Shown here piece after piece: positions 11,184 through 23,092 of a stretch of DNA of 64,000 nt; within the stretch, counting starts at the first letter, position 1, and each line of letters starts with the position of its first letter. Source of the DNA: Knufia peltigerae (Eukaryota; Ascomycota; Eurotiomycetes; Chaetothyriales; Trichomeriaceae). The notes beneath the pieces are model-generated. The model made no database searches and had not been told where the DNA came from. It worked only from the letters and a program-made list of their open reading frames with translations. Position numbers and translations under genes: made by a program. The DNA is taken from positions 525,958 to 589,957 of the forward strand of contig JAPDRN010000008.1 in assembly GCA_030247855.1 (NCBI GenBank), written 5' to 3'.

Positions 11184-11627
11184 TCAAGACAAAGCCTTCT
11201 TCAAACCCCTCAAAGCCTCCAGCACGAAAGGCTCAAAGGTGGCCGCAATTGCTGGGATAGCGTCCTCAGTGGCCTCCTTGGAGTCGATCCACCATGTCAC
11301 CGTAGTTGATCCCTCGCCCCGACTTTCGAGTTTCCAATTGCCATAGAGGGTGGGAACCTGCCCTCCCTCAAATTCCACCTTGTAAGAGATAAGGTGCTGT
11401 TCTTGATCTAGCACCTCCAAAGTTTCATACGCGCGGCTGGCGGACGCTGCAACCCCTCCGGCCATCACAGTGCGTACGGTGCCAATTCCATGGCCGTCGA
11501 CGGTGCAAGATTTGATCGGCATCCAGGCCTTGAGAGCCCCGAAACTTGATAGCAGGGCCCATATTTGCTCGATGGGAGTCTCCCATGTCACCTGCTTTTC
11601 AAGAACCTTTGTCCGAGGGGGAGCCAT
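11184..11627 (-). CDS. SRPBCC-family protein (polyketide cyclase/START-like)
   Basis: Single-exon protein of 147 residues. The pattern fits the SRPBCC helix-grip fold: an N-terminal strand with WETPIEQIWALLSSF, then LKAWMPIKSCTVDG, GIGTVRTV, an ISYKVEF strand, YGNWKLESRGEGSTTVTWW and a long C-terminal helix (FEPFVLEALRGLKKAL). The family binds hydrophobic ligands in a central cavity; members include cyclases, dehydratases and lipid-binding proteins. The PLTP/Bet v1-like group is close in length. No signal peptide, so it is probably cytosolic. It lies between the beta-oxidation genes and a transporter remnant. Ligand unknown. Confidence 0.8.
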   Translation of the reverse strand: MAPPRTKVLEKQVTWETPIEQIWALLSSFGALKAWMPIKSCTVDGHGIGTVRTVMAGGVAASASRAYETLEVLDQEQHLISYKVEFEGGQVPTLYGNWKLESRGEGSTTVTWWIDSKEATEDAIPAIAATFEPFVLEALRGLKKALS

Positions 11628-12134
11628 TGGAGTCGCACAGTTGCGGGTATTATGTGGTAAGACAAGGGATAGTGGTCTTTCTTACTTCTGGCACTCGACA
11701 AAATGAACTGGGGCGCTGGGATATTTAGCAAAGGCTGATGAAGAGCTTGTGGTTCGACGAGGTCCTTCAAGCCGTGGACCGCGATTGGACTGGAATGTCG
11801 CCGGCATTTTCGGGATAGCTGGGGTTTCTGTTTCGGCTCAACGTCATGTACACATGCAGTGGAGAGGAAAAGTTATGCGGCGAGAATTCTGTAGAGCCAC
11901 CACGCCATGTGGCCACGACCACAAATTCCACTGGTGGCTTAGCAAGCATAGCAAATAATCTGTGCAATTTTGTATTTTACTAGCTGGTACCACTGATGAC
12001 TGCTATAGCCGGTGAGGCATTTGCCGTCACTATGAAAGGAGGTTTAGACGAGTAAGGTGGCTTTGTGGGATTCAGAGAGGAACAGAGATACTTCTTTGGA
12101 CCAAGACAAAACCTGTTGGAAGATCTCAGATGCT
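11628..12134. other. Intergenic stretch
   Basis: About 0.5 kb upstream of the SRPBCC gene and downstream of the MFS remnant. No gene seen. Confidence 0.45.
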
Positions 12135-13875
12135 TCACGCGTCCTCGACCCTTTCCTCAACCTGTTGTGACCTTCCTTCAAGATGCGAAAAGTTCGATTG
12201 TTTCTCCATCAGAGCCTCGATTTCCCTTCCCTGGAGCTTCTTGCCGACAAAGTCTGTAAAATAATTCTTCATATTGGGAACGAAACATGCGAAGACAATG
12301 GCAAGAAGTCCCCACGATAGACATGATAGATATATGAGTCGGAATGTAACCGTATAAGCATGCTGGAATGCCGTAAATGACGCGGCTATAATATTCGGTG
12401 CGATGCCTTTGAGAACCGAGGGATTTCCAGTTGATAGCCCTTGAATGAGTGGAGGAATCTCTGAAGCAGGAAGACCTTGTTCGATAGCCACAGGGATAAC
12501 GTACTTGGGAATGTTGATGGTTAGCTTGTAAGTGAGAACACTGCCATAGATAGCAGTCGCCACAGGGGCTAGGAGAGTTCGGAAAGACGCCATCACTCCA
12601 AATGACAGACTAAGATCCTCTGGATCACAAAGTAGCATGGCCAGTGTGTAAATGATACATTCCACTGCGCCCACCCCAGTGTGAGCTAATACGACGACGG
12701 CGATGCTTGTTGACTTGTTGCCCGGGTTTGCTGCCGCCATGGTTGCCCAAAAGCTTGCACCAATACAGTTGTAGATTATCATCTGCCATTTGTGGTGACC
12801 CAGGATTTTGACAAAGCACCCTGCCAGGATACCTCCAAGGAGAATGCCGGCGCCAACGCAGGTGGTAATCCAGCCAACAGATAAAAGACTGCCAGGGTAT
12901 AGGACGGCAGCTGCTATGGGCCAAGGGAACGAGTTGAGGTAGAAGGAGACCGTGATGAATAGTCCGGAAAAGACGACCATCAGGTAAGGGGTGTTCTTGA
13001 AAATGCGGGCCGGTAGTAGAGGGTAAGGTAGACCTCTGCAGAGATTTAGTGAGTCATTTATTGGGTAAACAAGGATGAACCTTACCATAGGCCGCAAAGG
13101 CAGCAATCAATACAGCGCCTCCAATGATACAGCCGATGACCTGGCCAGACTTGAGTCACAGCCTGTCAAGAAGTTCTAGGAATACCTACTGCTGCCCACC
13201 CCAGGAGATTCCCATCAAAAGAAGGACGAATCCAGCCGTCACAAGAATGATTCCTCCGAGGTCGAGCATATTCATACAGGACTTCAAATTCAACCTTTTA
13301 CCCTTGTGGAGTAGCGTGAATGGAGGCGGATGACAGAAAAAGAAGAATAGCAAAGCAGAGCTAGCTTCGATAGCAAGAGCAAGCCAGTAGCATCCTCTCC
13401 TCCCGACAGAGGTATGCTCCACGAAGGAACGCCCAACGACTGGTGCGAAGCCACCAAATGAGAGAACCCATACGAACATGGCTGCGGTGAGGAAGCCTCG
13501 GTGTTTGTTCGCGATCAGCTCATCCATAGCTAGCGGCCAGCACTGACCGACACCGGCGGCAAGACCGATGAGAACGCTGGCGCCAATAAGGACATCGATA
13601 GAATGAGCAGTCTTCGTCTGATCAGCCTCACGCAGAGTTCTTGTGTCTCCTCATAGCAATTGAACTTACAGCAGCCACAAGAGCACCTATAGCACCTCTG
13701 TTCTGGTTAGCATGACCATCTCCGATGGCCGGAGAGAGTGATACGAACAAGGCATTTCCCAAAGTAAAGAACCAGCGGCGACCGAAAATATCCGTAAGTC
13801 GACCACCGATCAACATCACAATAGCACCGCTTAGGGTGCAGACAAGCGAAATCCAGACATAGTGCTGACTGGGAC
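12135..13875 (-). pseudogene. MFS transporter of the trichothecene-efflux-pump type, probably damaged
   Basis: Several exons encode most of a 14-helix-type MFS protein. Recognisable pieces are the motif-A region GGRLTDIFGRRWFF, VLIGLAAGVGQCW, a DELIANKHRG loop, FVWVLSFGGF, ISWGGQQ, SGQVIGCIIGG, LPYPLLPARIF, then a long C-terminal block with many hydrophobic segments (to 12135). Two defects show. No first transmembrane segment or start could be found upstream of the exon ending at 13875. Between ISWGGQQ (about 13186) and SGQVIG (about 13155) the only strong donor is phase 2 while the next exon needs phase 0, so no in-frame GT-AG join exists. Other junctions (for example AA|TK near 13670, YG|LP near 13035) do work. 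It is either a pseudogene or a gene with non-standard splicing. Confidence 0.55.
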
Positions 13876-15361
13876 CTGCAGAGGATGTGTTAGAACAGCT
13901 ACAGAGAGTCTTTTCCAGCATGCTAAGATTGGTTGAGAGATACGCGTGGGGTGAGTGACTTTTCCTCCTGCAGAGAATGGAGTAGTAAGTAGATAGGCAG
14001 ACACACAATCAAGAAGAGTTTTACGATAATGATAGCGCTGTTGCGCACGCAGCGCAGGCAGTGAGAGTACGATGAAGATCTAGTTACTCGATCGATCTGA
14101 CACTCCGTGAGTATCGCGGAGACTCGTCTAGAGGTCGTGCAACAAGGACGACTAAGCGACGACTGTCAACGAAAGGCTGCGAGCGAAAGATGACGTCGAT
14201 AGAGGTCACAGAAACGTTTTGAGCGTCGCAGCTGACAACGTCTTTACGTGCAAGGTGTACCTCTGAGTTCGAGGTTGTTGTTATTAAGTTACAGGCACGC
14301 CCTAAGTACACCTGGTGCTTCCTCCTTTACTCCTGTTATAGTATATAAGAGTATGCAAGCCGATGTAGTAGCCAAAAATGTGTGTCTTCGACCTGTCACA
14401 CTAGGATCACATCTTTTCTATGCGGACAACTTTCTGAGTCTCGAGTCTTCCGAACCCCTGACGGAGGTTGCTGATTGGCCTCGGTGGGACGACGTACGGC
14501 AAACACAACAACTGCCTTACCTACCTTGAGGATATCTCTCTAGTGTTGTCGTCAGCCTCGTTTTGGCCCTGGTTCTCTTTTTATCTGGGAATCATCTCTT
14601 TGTACGAGTCGTATTCATGTTTCTTTCCAAAAAAAAAAGGAGGCAAATGTATGCTGTTTGAAAAGAGAACATAGAGTAACCGATGAAAGAAATGCCATTA
14701 CTGGAAATCCCAGTACATGCACAAACACACCCAATGGCGGTACATTAACGACTTACCACTGTACAAGAGACAAAAAAGTTGCCCCTCAGAGATGATCTTG
14801 ATTTGAGCCTTTCTTTAATTTCGAGACAATCAGGGGGAATTAATTCTGATCTCACGTCACCCTCAATGCGTGCGTGCGTGTGTGTGTGTGTTAGTATCTT
14901 GTCTTAATCGCGTGTCCATTTCTACTGAGATGAACAGTAACAACGAGTGGTGCCAGCACAATGTACGGTGAAGGTACAGTGAAAGTACAAAATATATCAC
15001 ATGCGAGCGATGCTCCAAGCCAATCTCGAGTATAACTCGCACAGAGTGAAGAGGATATCTCTTTGGATCTGACAGAGGCGGAGATGAGATGGCGAGCCTC
15101 ACCCCTTTTTGAAAATCAAAACCAATCATCATTCCGTTTTCTATTCTTATGCTGTCGTAAAACAAGAACACAATCTGACATATGAAAAAGGTTCTAGCCC
15201 CGTGTGGCCTCGATGCCCTCTCTGTCTTTGATAGCGTACCCCGTACAAAGTCTCAAAGCAAAGTCTCACTCTCGTCACTCAGAAGATCCGTTGTCTCCCT
15301 CAGGCCGATCGACCCTACCAACCTCTGGCTCAAGGCCCCGTCATGGCTCGTCCATTGGTAT
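13876..15361. other. Gene-poor stretch upstream of the MFS remnant
   Basis: About 1.5 kb with no supported gene. It should hold the missing 5' part of the MFS gene, but translated minus-strand sequence there is not hydrophobic. A short TGCG/TG repeat lies inside. Confidence 0.4.
14867..14891. repeat. Simple repeat (TGCG)n/(TG)n
   Basis: A run of TGCG units passing into TG dinucleotides, about 25 bp. Confidence 0.85.
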
Positions 15362-17683
15362 CTACCATTCCGGACTCTCAGGCTGTTTATCCAGGCCTTT
15401 GAACCCACAAACCAGCCCGGTCGCATCGTCTCTCTCCAGTCCGATGCACACTTTCGCCTCCCAGTCGTGATCCCACGTGAGTCTGTCCAGATTTTCGGAG
15501 ACTTTGGCCCAGTCACCAAAAAATGGATGCGTTCTGACGTCGTCGTCGACTCCGCTGTCGCCTCCTCCCACCAAGCCATGTCCCAGTGTGACGCAAAAGA
15601 GTCCTCCAACCTCGGCGGCATGTGCGTTGGGGTCGTCATCAGACTGGAGCAAGAACGAATACACGGTCCCCGTGAACGGTGTGACACTCTCTGCCACGTC
15701 GCGTGGAAGTACCCACTTCCCATCGTGCATGATGGGATGCCACTCTGTGACTTCGAGCTGTCCCCCTCCGACCTTGCACATGTTGACACCGTCGACTTCG
15801 GTGGCGACGACAGACTCCACGCGTCTCCTCCCGAGCGGCGTCCAGACAACAGTGCCCGGCGCCACATCGTGCGCCGGTATGAACCCTCCCTGGTAGCTGG
15901 CCAATTTGACGGGGCACTCGCCGGCGAAGCACGGTGTGTTGCTGTTGTTCCAGCTCCGCATGCTGGCGACACGGGTGTGTGGCACGCTCCTCGTCCCGCT
16001 CACGGCTCCGCGCTCGTCGTACACCGGAACCACGCGCTCCGGGCGGCTGGGATGCGGCGGGGGCAGGTTGTCGAACGCAGTGTCGAGTTCACCGCGGCAC
16101 TTGATGAACAACGGACTCGTCGTGCCGTACAGGAGCGGGCCGGGGTCCTTGAAGGTGTTGCACAGTTGGCGCTGGTGCGCGTGCAGAAGACTAGGCAGGT
16201 ACCGATGTCCCCATTTCGCCCAGAACTGTCGTCGCGAAGAGTGGCTCATGGCTTTGCTCACTTGGCCCGCCGGCTCCTCGCCCTCGAGGTCCTGCAGGAT
16301 CGATGAAAGACTTTCATCGCCATAATTGGCCAAGGCGGCGCGAATGCTGGATGTGAGCTCACGCAAGCCCGCCTCGGCCTTCACTAGTTGGTCGGGTGAA
16401 ATGACATAGTCGTGTTCGCCGTTTTGCTTGACCGGGAATAGTGTGCAAAGAAAAGCGCACAGTCGAGCTCGGAAGAAGTGGTAGTTTGAGATAGGTAGAG
16501 GAACTCCAGGAGTGGAGAGGGTCGTAGGTGAGTAGTCGATGCTGTACTCGACACCGGTTGACAACTTGTACTTGAGGGTGATGGAGACAGGGGTGCCATC
16601 GCCGTGTCCCTTGGCGAAGACAAGGTCGCGGTTCTGGCCGTATTGAATGTTTCCAAGGCGCAAGGCGTACGGTTTGCCGATTTTGGGGATCACAAAGTCC
16701 TGAAGACCAACGCTCTCGATGGAGGTGTTGTCAGGAATGGTGACTTCGAGGATAGCAGATGTCGCAAAGGTGGTGAAAAGATTGGCTGCCGCGTGGACGA
16801 AGACTGTCCCGATCATGCCAACGTCGGGGATGAAGCTGTAGTTACCGTTGCCAGTTTCTGCGATGGACTGCATGAGAGCTGACCTAATGCCGTAGCCAAA
16901 TCCGAAGGTGTGAATTGTGGGAACAGTGGGAATCTTTTCGCTCAAAGACGACAAGATGGGTTCGAGTTTGGCCACGTAGCCTTGCTGGGGACACATGTGG
17001 TTTGGCATACCGTCAGTGAGGACATAAAGACCCTGGAAGTTGCCGACATGGTTGGTCTTCTCAAAGAGGTTGAGTCCCGTCCGAATGCCGGCCCACAGAT
17101 TCGTAGAGCCTCCACAGCGGATCGAGGTAACGCGCTTCACAGTTTCTCGTTTGTGCTCGCGGGTCATAGGAATGAGGTTTTGAACGATCTATATTCCGAA
17201 TGTTAGGACGGCCCTTTGACATACCCAGAGTGATGTCCAGCTTACCGTCGCACTATGGCTGAATGTGACAATCGCAAGTCTATCGTTTTCTGTGAGCGTC
17301 TGGAGAACAGTCCGCGCTGCGTGTTTCGTGAGATCCAATATACTGAGACCTGCAGCCTCGCTCTCAAACGGATCTTTGACATCAGGTTGAGGTGCTGCTT
17401 CGTTCATGCTGCCGGAGACGTCGATGACCAAAACGATGTCGCACGAGGCTCGTTCAAGATCTTGTTCCGGTTGTTTAGGTGGCTGAATCGACACCATGAG
17501 GTACTCGCTCTCCTGCAACGCTTGAACTTCCACAGAGATGCCATGCTGACTATTGCCGGTCTGATTTGGACGTAGTGGGAGTTTGAAGGTTGCTTGAGAT
17601 TCCGGTTCCGGATTGGTCACCATGAGGAAGTCGTCTTCGCCTGTGGACGAGATGCTGCGAGAGGTTTTCCCACTTCTGGTCAT
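15362..17683 (-). CDS. VWA-Vwaint-Hint domain protein
   Basis: Two exons (17683-17246 and 17188-15362, intron 17189-17245) give 754 residues. I chose the ATG at 17683 (MTRSGKTS); an in-frame extension upstream to 17887 looks unlike protein. A von Willebrand A domain carries a full MIDAS set: DVSGSM (D88-S92), Thr in GGSTNLW (about 175) and Asp in TDGMPN (about 205). A VWA-associated middle region follows, then a Hint-like domain from NTPCFAGEC (Cys about 566) with TEWHPIMHDG and a late LGHGLVGG. This order matches the fungal VWA/Vwaint/Hint_2 family. Hint domains can cleave or splice proteins; whether this one is active is unknown. No signal peptide or transmembrane segment. Cellular role unknown. 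Confidence 0.88.
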
Positions 17684-20600
17684 GATGACTTCTTTTGGGA
17701 GAGTAAAGATGTAGTTGGTACAACTGATGGGAAGTTCCTGATGATAGATATAGGCGATGATTGCACTTTTGTTTGCGTCGTTTGTTCCGTTACACAAGCG
17801 ACGTTGAAGACACAATCCAGGAAACTTGTGCACTAGACGTTGTGATACGCCGATTGCGGTGAAAGCGAGCGGTGATGTTCTCGCCACACCCCTTCACTCA
17901 AGTGCAATGCGAGCTGATTTCAATGAGGACAGAATATGGTGGTATGAGTCAAACACTCTTTGTTGCTAGAATAAGGAATCAAGCAGCAATGAAAGGGTCA
18001 GAGTCCATGTCCCTGAGACCCTTGTGTGGCAGATGAAATATGTTTTACTTATACCTCATGGGATTTGCTCCGCGACCTCAAGTCTGCCTCCTGTTGAGAG
18101 CATCTTTTGTGCTGGAGCTTAGTTCGATGTCATTAAGGAGCCACAACATCAGCCTCTTCACTGTAGCCATCGGCGGAACCTAATGAAGCTGCCTAGAGCG
18201 TGTGGGTTTCCCATCGCATACTTCACATCTAGTAGTACGGAAACGTATTGGTATCGTGGCGATTGAGAAGACATGGTGAATCCAGACATCAATGTTATGG
18301 ATATTGGGACTGTCCATGGTTTCACTAAACTCGAAGCTAGTATATTCGTAGCCTATTCGTAGCCTGATTGAGGCTCAAATGCAACCAAAGATCCGGGAGT
18401 GAAGGCTTTGCAATAACTGATTCTCGACAAAAGTGCAGACGTGGAGATTGTTGAAATGGTTGAAAGTCCCTTGTTGCCTGACGAGGCTTTATCCATTTTG
18501 GTTTGCGGGGAAAATAAACAACACAGCCTCGTTATCGACCTTGATACAAACAAGGCTCTTTTCAAAGGCAGGAATTATTACTTAATGCAAACCGAATATA
18601 AAAAGTCTTCTCTCTTAACTATGAATCCTACATAGCACTTATTACTGCCATATTGTGGTCACTGTTCAATTATTGGGTGATAAGTTCCTTGATTGGAACA
18701 TTTCACTGGAACCAAAACTCTCCCTCGCCAGTGGCTGCTAGTCCTTGGAAGCGCCGTTTTATCATCACCCATGGCTAACTTGACGTACAAATTGTATGAA
18801 ATTGAACGTGTCAGCCTTCCCCCTAGCCTCAGTCAAGACACCTCGGGATTTTGGGTCTTCCCTTGGAGGTGTCAAATCTCTCGAACACCTCAATGTGCCA
18901 ACCAAAATAATCTAGAAGTTGGTCAATGGCTCGATGTCTTAATGTCCCTGACCCTGAGTCCGCAAATTTTGCTGATGTTAGGGCTTATCAAGTCGAGAGT
19001 GCTGGAGGCTAGAGATTCGTTGTTGGTTCTCATTTTTACCATCAGGTCGCTGCGCATATTCTGCCAAACCACTTTCTGGGCATCAAAAGACCGAATATCC
19101 CAGGAAGAACCAGGCTTCCAGCTCGATCAAGACACGTATCAGCTTGCTGAAAGCAAAGCTTGCAAAATGTTGGACATAGGTTATACCCCCCTAGATGTCA
19201 CTCTTGTGGACACAGTTAAAGATCTTCTCAAGGCGGAGAATGATTCACAGTTGACAAGACCCGTGCATTCCCGGGGCTGCGCCAAGCAAGGTAGTTGATT
19301 GATGCAGTCAATGGGATGTCGCTCGAAGCTGTACAGTACTCGGAGTGACAGGAGAGTAGTACGATGCCTTGTGATGATCATCAGAGCACCCAACCCGGTG
19401 GTACCAACCTTTCTCTGCACAAGATCGACCTCGATGAAGCACGTCATGTTTAGGCCGGTCGTTCGTCGCCGAACGGCTCATCTACTATGTTTCGTTAATC
19501 AACTTAGGACCGCAGCGTAGACTAAATTGGGTGACAAGACGGCTGGGCCGGTGAGAAAGTGATGTGTCCTGTTCTTCCACAGGTTCGGGATCCTGCGGGG
19601 AACTATCTTCCCACTGTCATACAAATCAGACAAGTCAGTACTTGTATAGCCCAAAGGCATGGGCTCAGCTGTGTGGGAACTTGTGTTTCTTTCAAAGTCG
19701 ACATGTCCACATCAAGGAGCGATTGGTCAAGCGGGAGACACAGTAGCCAGTCAAATTCTCTGCATAACGGCAACGTCAGGTTTTAGACAGTTTCACCGTG
19801 GTCGGCTGGGCAGTCAAGCTGTCAGGTTTGATTTCAATATCGGGCGGAAAGTCTCGCTTTGAGTCAACGACCCGAATAATCATGACGACTGGTGGCTGCA
19901 GTAGTGGAGGGCGCGCGTCGCTTCGTTCCTCGTAGCGGGCTGAAAGCCACGCGAGGAACCCACAGAGCCTATTGATTTCCTTCGGAGCAATCAAAGGATG
20001 AAGTTTGTTGTTGGCATCTGTTGGACTTGTACGGAGTACGCTATTTTGAATGGAATGTGTGTACGTTGTGATCAGCAGAAAACCAAGTCACTCCTACAGC
20101 TTTGAAGAGTGTTCGAGGCTGGGCGGGAGACGATCCGTCCAAGCACTCCGAACCGGATACAAACAATTAGGCCTAGGCGACCCTGGAAAGCGGCAAAACA
20201 AGCTTGCCGTTGCCACGTTTTCGTGACCCCTGCACTCAGCGGCTCGGGGCCCTTCGATTCGCCCTCTGAAATGGGGGTTGCAAAGCACAAGCCAGTTCTC
20301 AGCTGAAGTGGCGCACCAGGTGGAAGGAATGTCTTGGAGCTCGTGTCGAGCAACGTCATGAGCACATGGTGCAAAGTCATGGACCTTTTATTGTGCGCCA
20401 GAAACTTAATAGTCAAGATGGTGGCAGCTTCTTCCTCGCATGTGTCCAAAACCAATATTCAGCCATGGATCGTGATCGAGGCTCGACTGAGTGCGTTGAT
20501 TTTGATGCTGACTGCCGTTCGAGAGTGGATTCCTGCTCAGGTATTGATATTGGGAGGCTGGCACTCGGAACTGGTAAGGATCGTCACCATTGAAAATTGG

Positions 20601-23092
20601 CACCTGCAGGATCTTTTCCCTAGGGAAGGCGTGAGAAGCCCATTATCAATAGTGCGGGAGACCTTTGTCAAGTCCTGCAGGGATGGTGCGGTGCCTAGCA
20701 AGTCTTGGACAGGAACAAGGAACGAGCCTAAGGGAGGCACAGGGCCTTATTATTGTGGACAGGCCCCTGACCCGGGAGCCCGATAAGCGTGGGCTGAAGC
20801 TGACGGGGGTTTTGAAGGTGGAGAGATGGCTGTCCTGACTGCCCTCATGCATGTACTGTACGTAGTACGCGTACAGTAGACCACCAAGCGTGGCCGCTAA
20901 AAGTCCCTAGGCAGGTGTCTTCAAATATCAGGCTTCACGCTTTTATTCGGACCTTGATTCTCTTGCCATCGAATCCTGTGTTCTTGTACTCTGTTCTAGT
21001 ACATGGATACATCGTGTGTTGATAGGCTCGTGCGAAAGGGATTTTCAAAGGGGCGAAATGATCGACCGAGGGACGAAAATGGTGACACGAGGTCGCCACG
21101 AGCCCGAGGGCCGATCTGTGAGAGGGGGACGGTACGAGGTACAGTATGCCGTGCTGCCTGTGGTGATGGTCAATATCCGTACCGCGTAACAAAACAACTG
21201 CAATCCTGAAGCGAAGGGGTCAGCAAGGGGTCATGAAGGGAACATCAAGGTTTGTGCACGTGGGCTGAATGCTTGCTAGACTTCCGGCATATGTTGCATG
21301 ACTTCGGATAGCTAGTGAGGCTTCAGCAATAGGCAAGCTGCAGCTGTCACAAAATGGCCTGAATCGTACAAGATGGGCAGTCATCGATCGCATGCCCACC
21401 TCGTATATATGTCACGTCGAATCTGTGATCAATGGGTTCATTTCCCCCTCCGACTGGTGGGTGCTGAGGTGTTGGTACCAGTACGTATGTATGTACCTCC
21501 GCCAAAGAAGCTCCACGATAGCGTCGTATGCGGTGCCGCTCGCAGAGGGACCAGCAGCAGCCAATCCGAGATTTCACGCGATCGTCGTACGATTTCCCAA
21601 TGTTGTTGTGACCTACTAGCCAGATGAATACAGGATCTGTTTATCGCAAATGTAGATACGACAGATAGGAGTTGTCAATTGAGATTTTTGTCAGAAGAGA
21701 GGGGGTGGAGGGCTGAGTGGTTGATTGAGCTTCTGGGTGCGGTGTTGGGAATGGGTGCACTGCATGTGAGGGAGACAGACGAGCAGGATCACTGTCTCCG
21801 GCTTCGAATGGGGGGGAATGGGGTGGGCACTGGGAGGCTTTCTGGTACCCGGAGTAGAGGCCGAGTACCCCAAATAAGCCACCGGCTGGGCACTAGATGC
21901 GCCTGGCAAATTACGCAGCGTCTCCCCCCCTGTGCCTTCGCTCGTCTTCCGCTATCGACTTTATCTTCCTAGGTTCTGAAAAGTGCTCTGTGCATTATCT
22001 GTCCGAATGCAGCAGTGGCCAAAAACTGGAGAACGGGAGCTAAAGAGTAGTAGAGAGACTGTTGAACGGGTCTTTCATCTGCCACTGTCACCTCGACTCG
22101 ACTGCGACAAACCGCATCTTCTTTGAACTGCAACCTCTTGTTTCTTCCTTCTCACTTCCCCTCTATACGCTCTTTCAGGGCGCCCGCAATCGCCTACGTA
22201 TCTAAGCGAACCATATCCTCTTCTCACAAGTCTCGGTCCTGATTCGATCGCACCATCTGCGGTCTGAAACCCTCACCACAGCCCTCCTGCGTTGCTCGGT
22301 TCAGCAAATAACCCCATTTACTCCTCCGTCGAACCTCGATCGTCCACTCAGCAGCAGCGTCGGTCGCATCGTCGTCGACGCAACTTCCCGCCGCAGGCTT
22401 GGGTCTCGTGTCTCTCCCTCTCGCTGGTGCATGTGCGACACTCGGCTCACGGACCTTATCATTCGAAGAAACTGCGACAATCCTGGCCGGTCGCATTGTC
22501 TCGACCCCGATCCACGATATCTCTCGGCGCCACGTTTTCAGGAGTTGCTCGCACTTCCTGAAACAATTGCTTTGCGGCTGTGTAAAACAAGCAAGATTCT
22601 GGAACCTTGCCACGAGGCACCTGCCCTACGCAGTCAGCCCATCGGCGTGCAAGAGGAGGAGTTCTGTCGAGCTGTCTTTGACGCAGCTCGCTTTGCGCTC
22701 CAACAGACAATTTGATCAAACCTGTCAAGGGGATAGGTAGAGTACATCGTTGTGCTTGCCGCTAACAGGTCACATCCACGACCAGCTACTGGGTGTACCA
22801 GCGTCGGCATTCTGCCTCCGGGCATAAAATCTCCAGCACGAAAGAGCCTGTATCACATTTTTGCTGCCGTGTCAGCACTTCTAAACCACCGCTCGCCGCA
22901 CATCATCTGGCGTACCATTTCAGCAGAGACATCAGCCAATTGTCTCGCAAGATCCCAGGCTCGTCGAATTGACGGGTCAGGGACTATTCAGCTGTTGCAA
23001 AGAACGTATGTGAATCCATAACAACTATAGTCGACTTCCCAAGCTTGTCTCATTCGCCTGGCGAGCGACAAGTAAACAAAAATTTCGCAAAC
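17684..23092. other. 5.4 kb gene-poor region with no confident gene
   Basis: Only short frames on either strand. The longest are 18693-19298 (+, 201 codons), 20334-20786 (+, 150 codons) and 20072-20455 (-, 127 codons, starting MVLDTCEEEAATILTIKFL); none matches a family I know. Around 18955-19140 (+) a second frame reads PDPESANFADVRAYQVESAGG, a stop, then FVVGSHFYHQVAAHILPNHF, which looks protein-like but broken. The right-hand 1-2 kb is probably the long leader and promoter of the bHLH gene. Confidence 0.45.
20030..20038. repeat. Copy of the dispersed 9-mer TACGGAGTA
   Basis: One of at least eight exact intergenic copies, counting both orientations. Others are at 38407, 46578, 47796, 48570, 63525, 63758 and 63894 (see findings). 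Confidence 0.8.

Noticed and set aside
17684..17887. N-terminal extension of the VWA-Hint protein
   Set aside because: The 68 extra residues have mixed composition unlike the family, and the ATG at 17683 gives a natural start.
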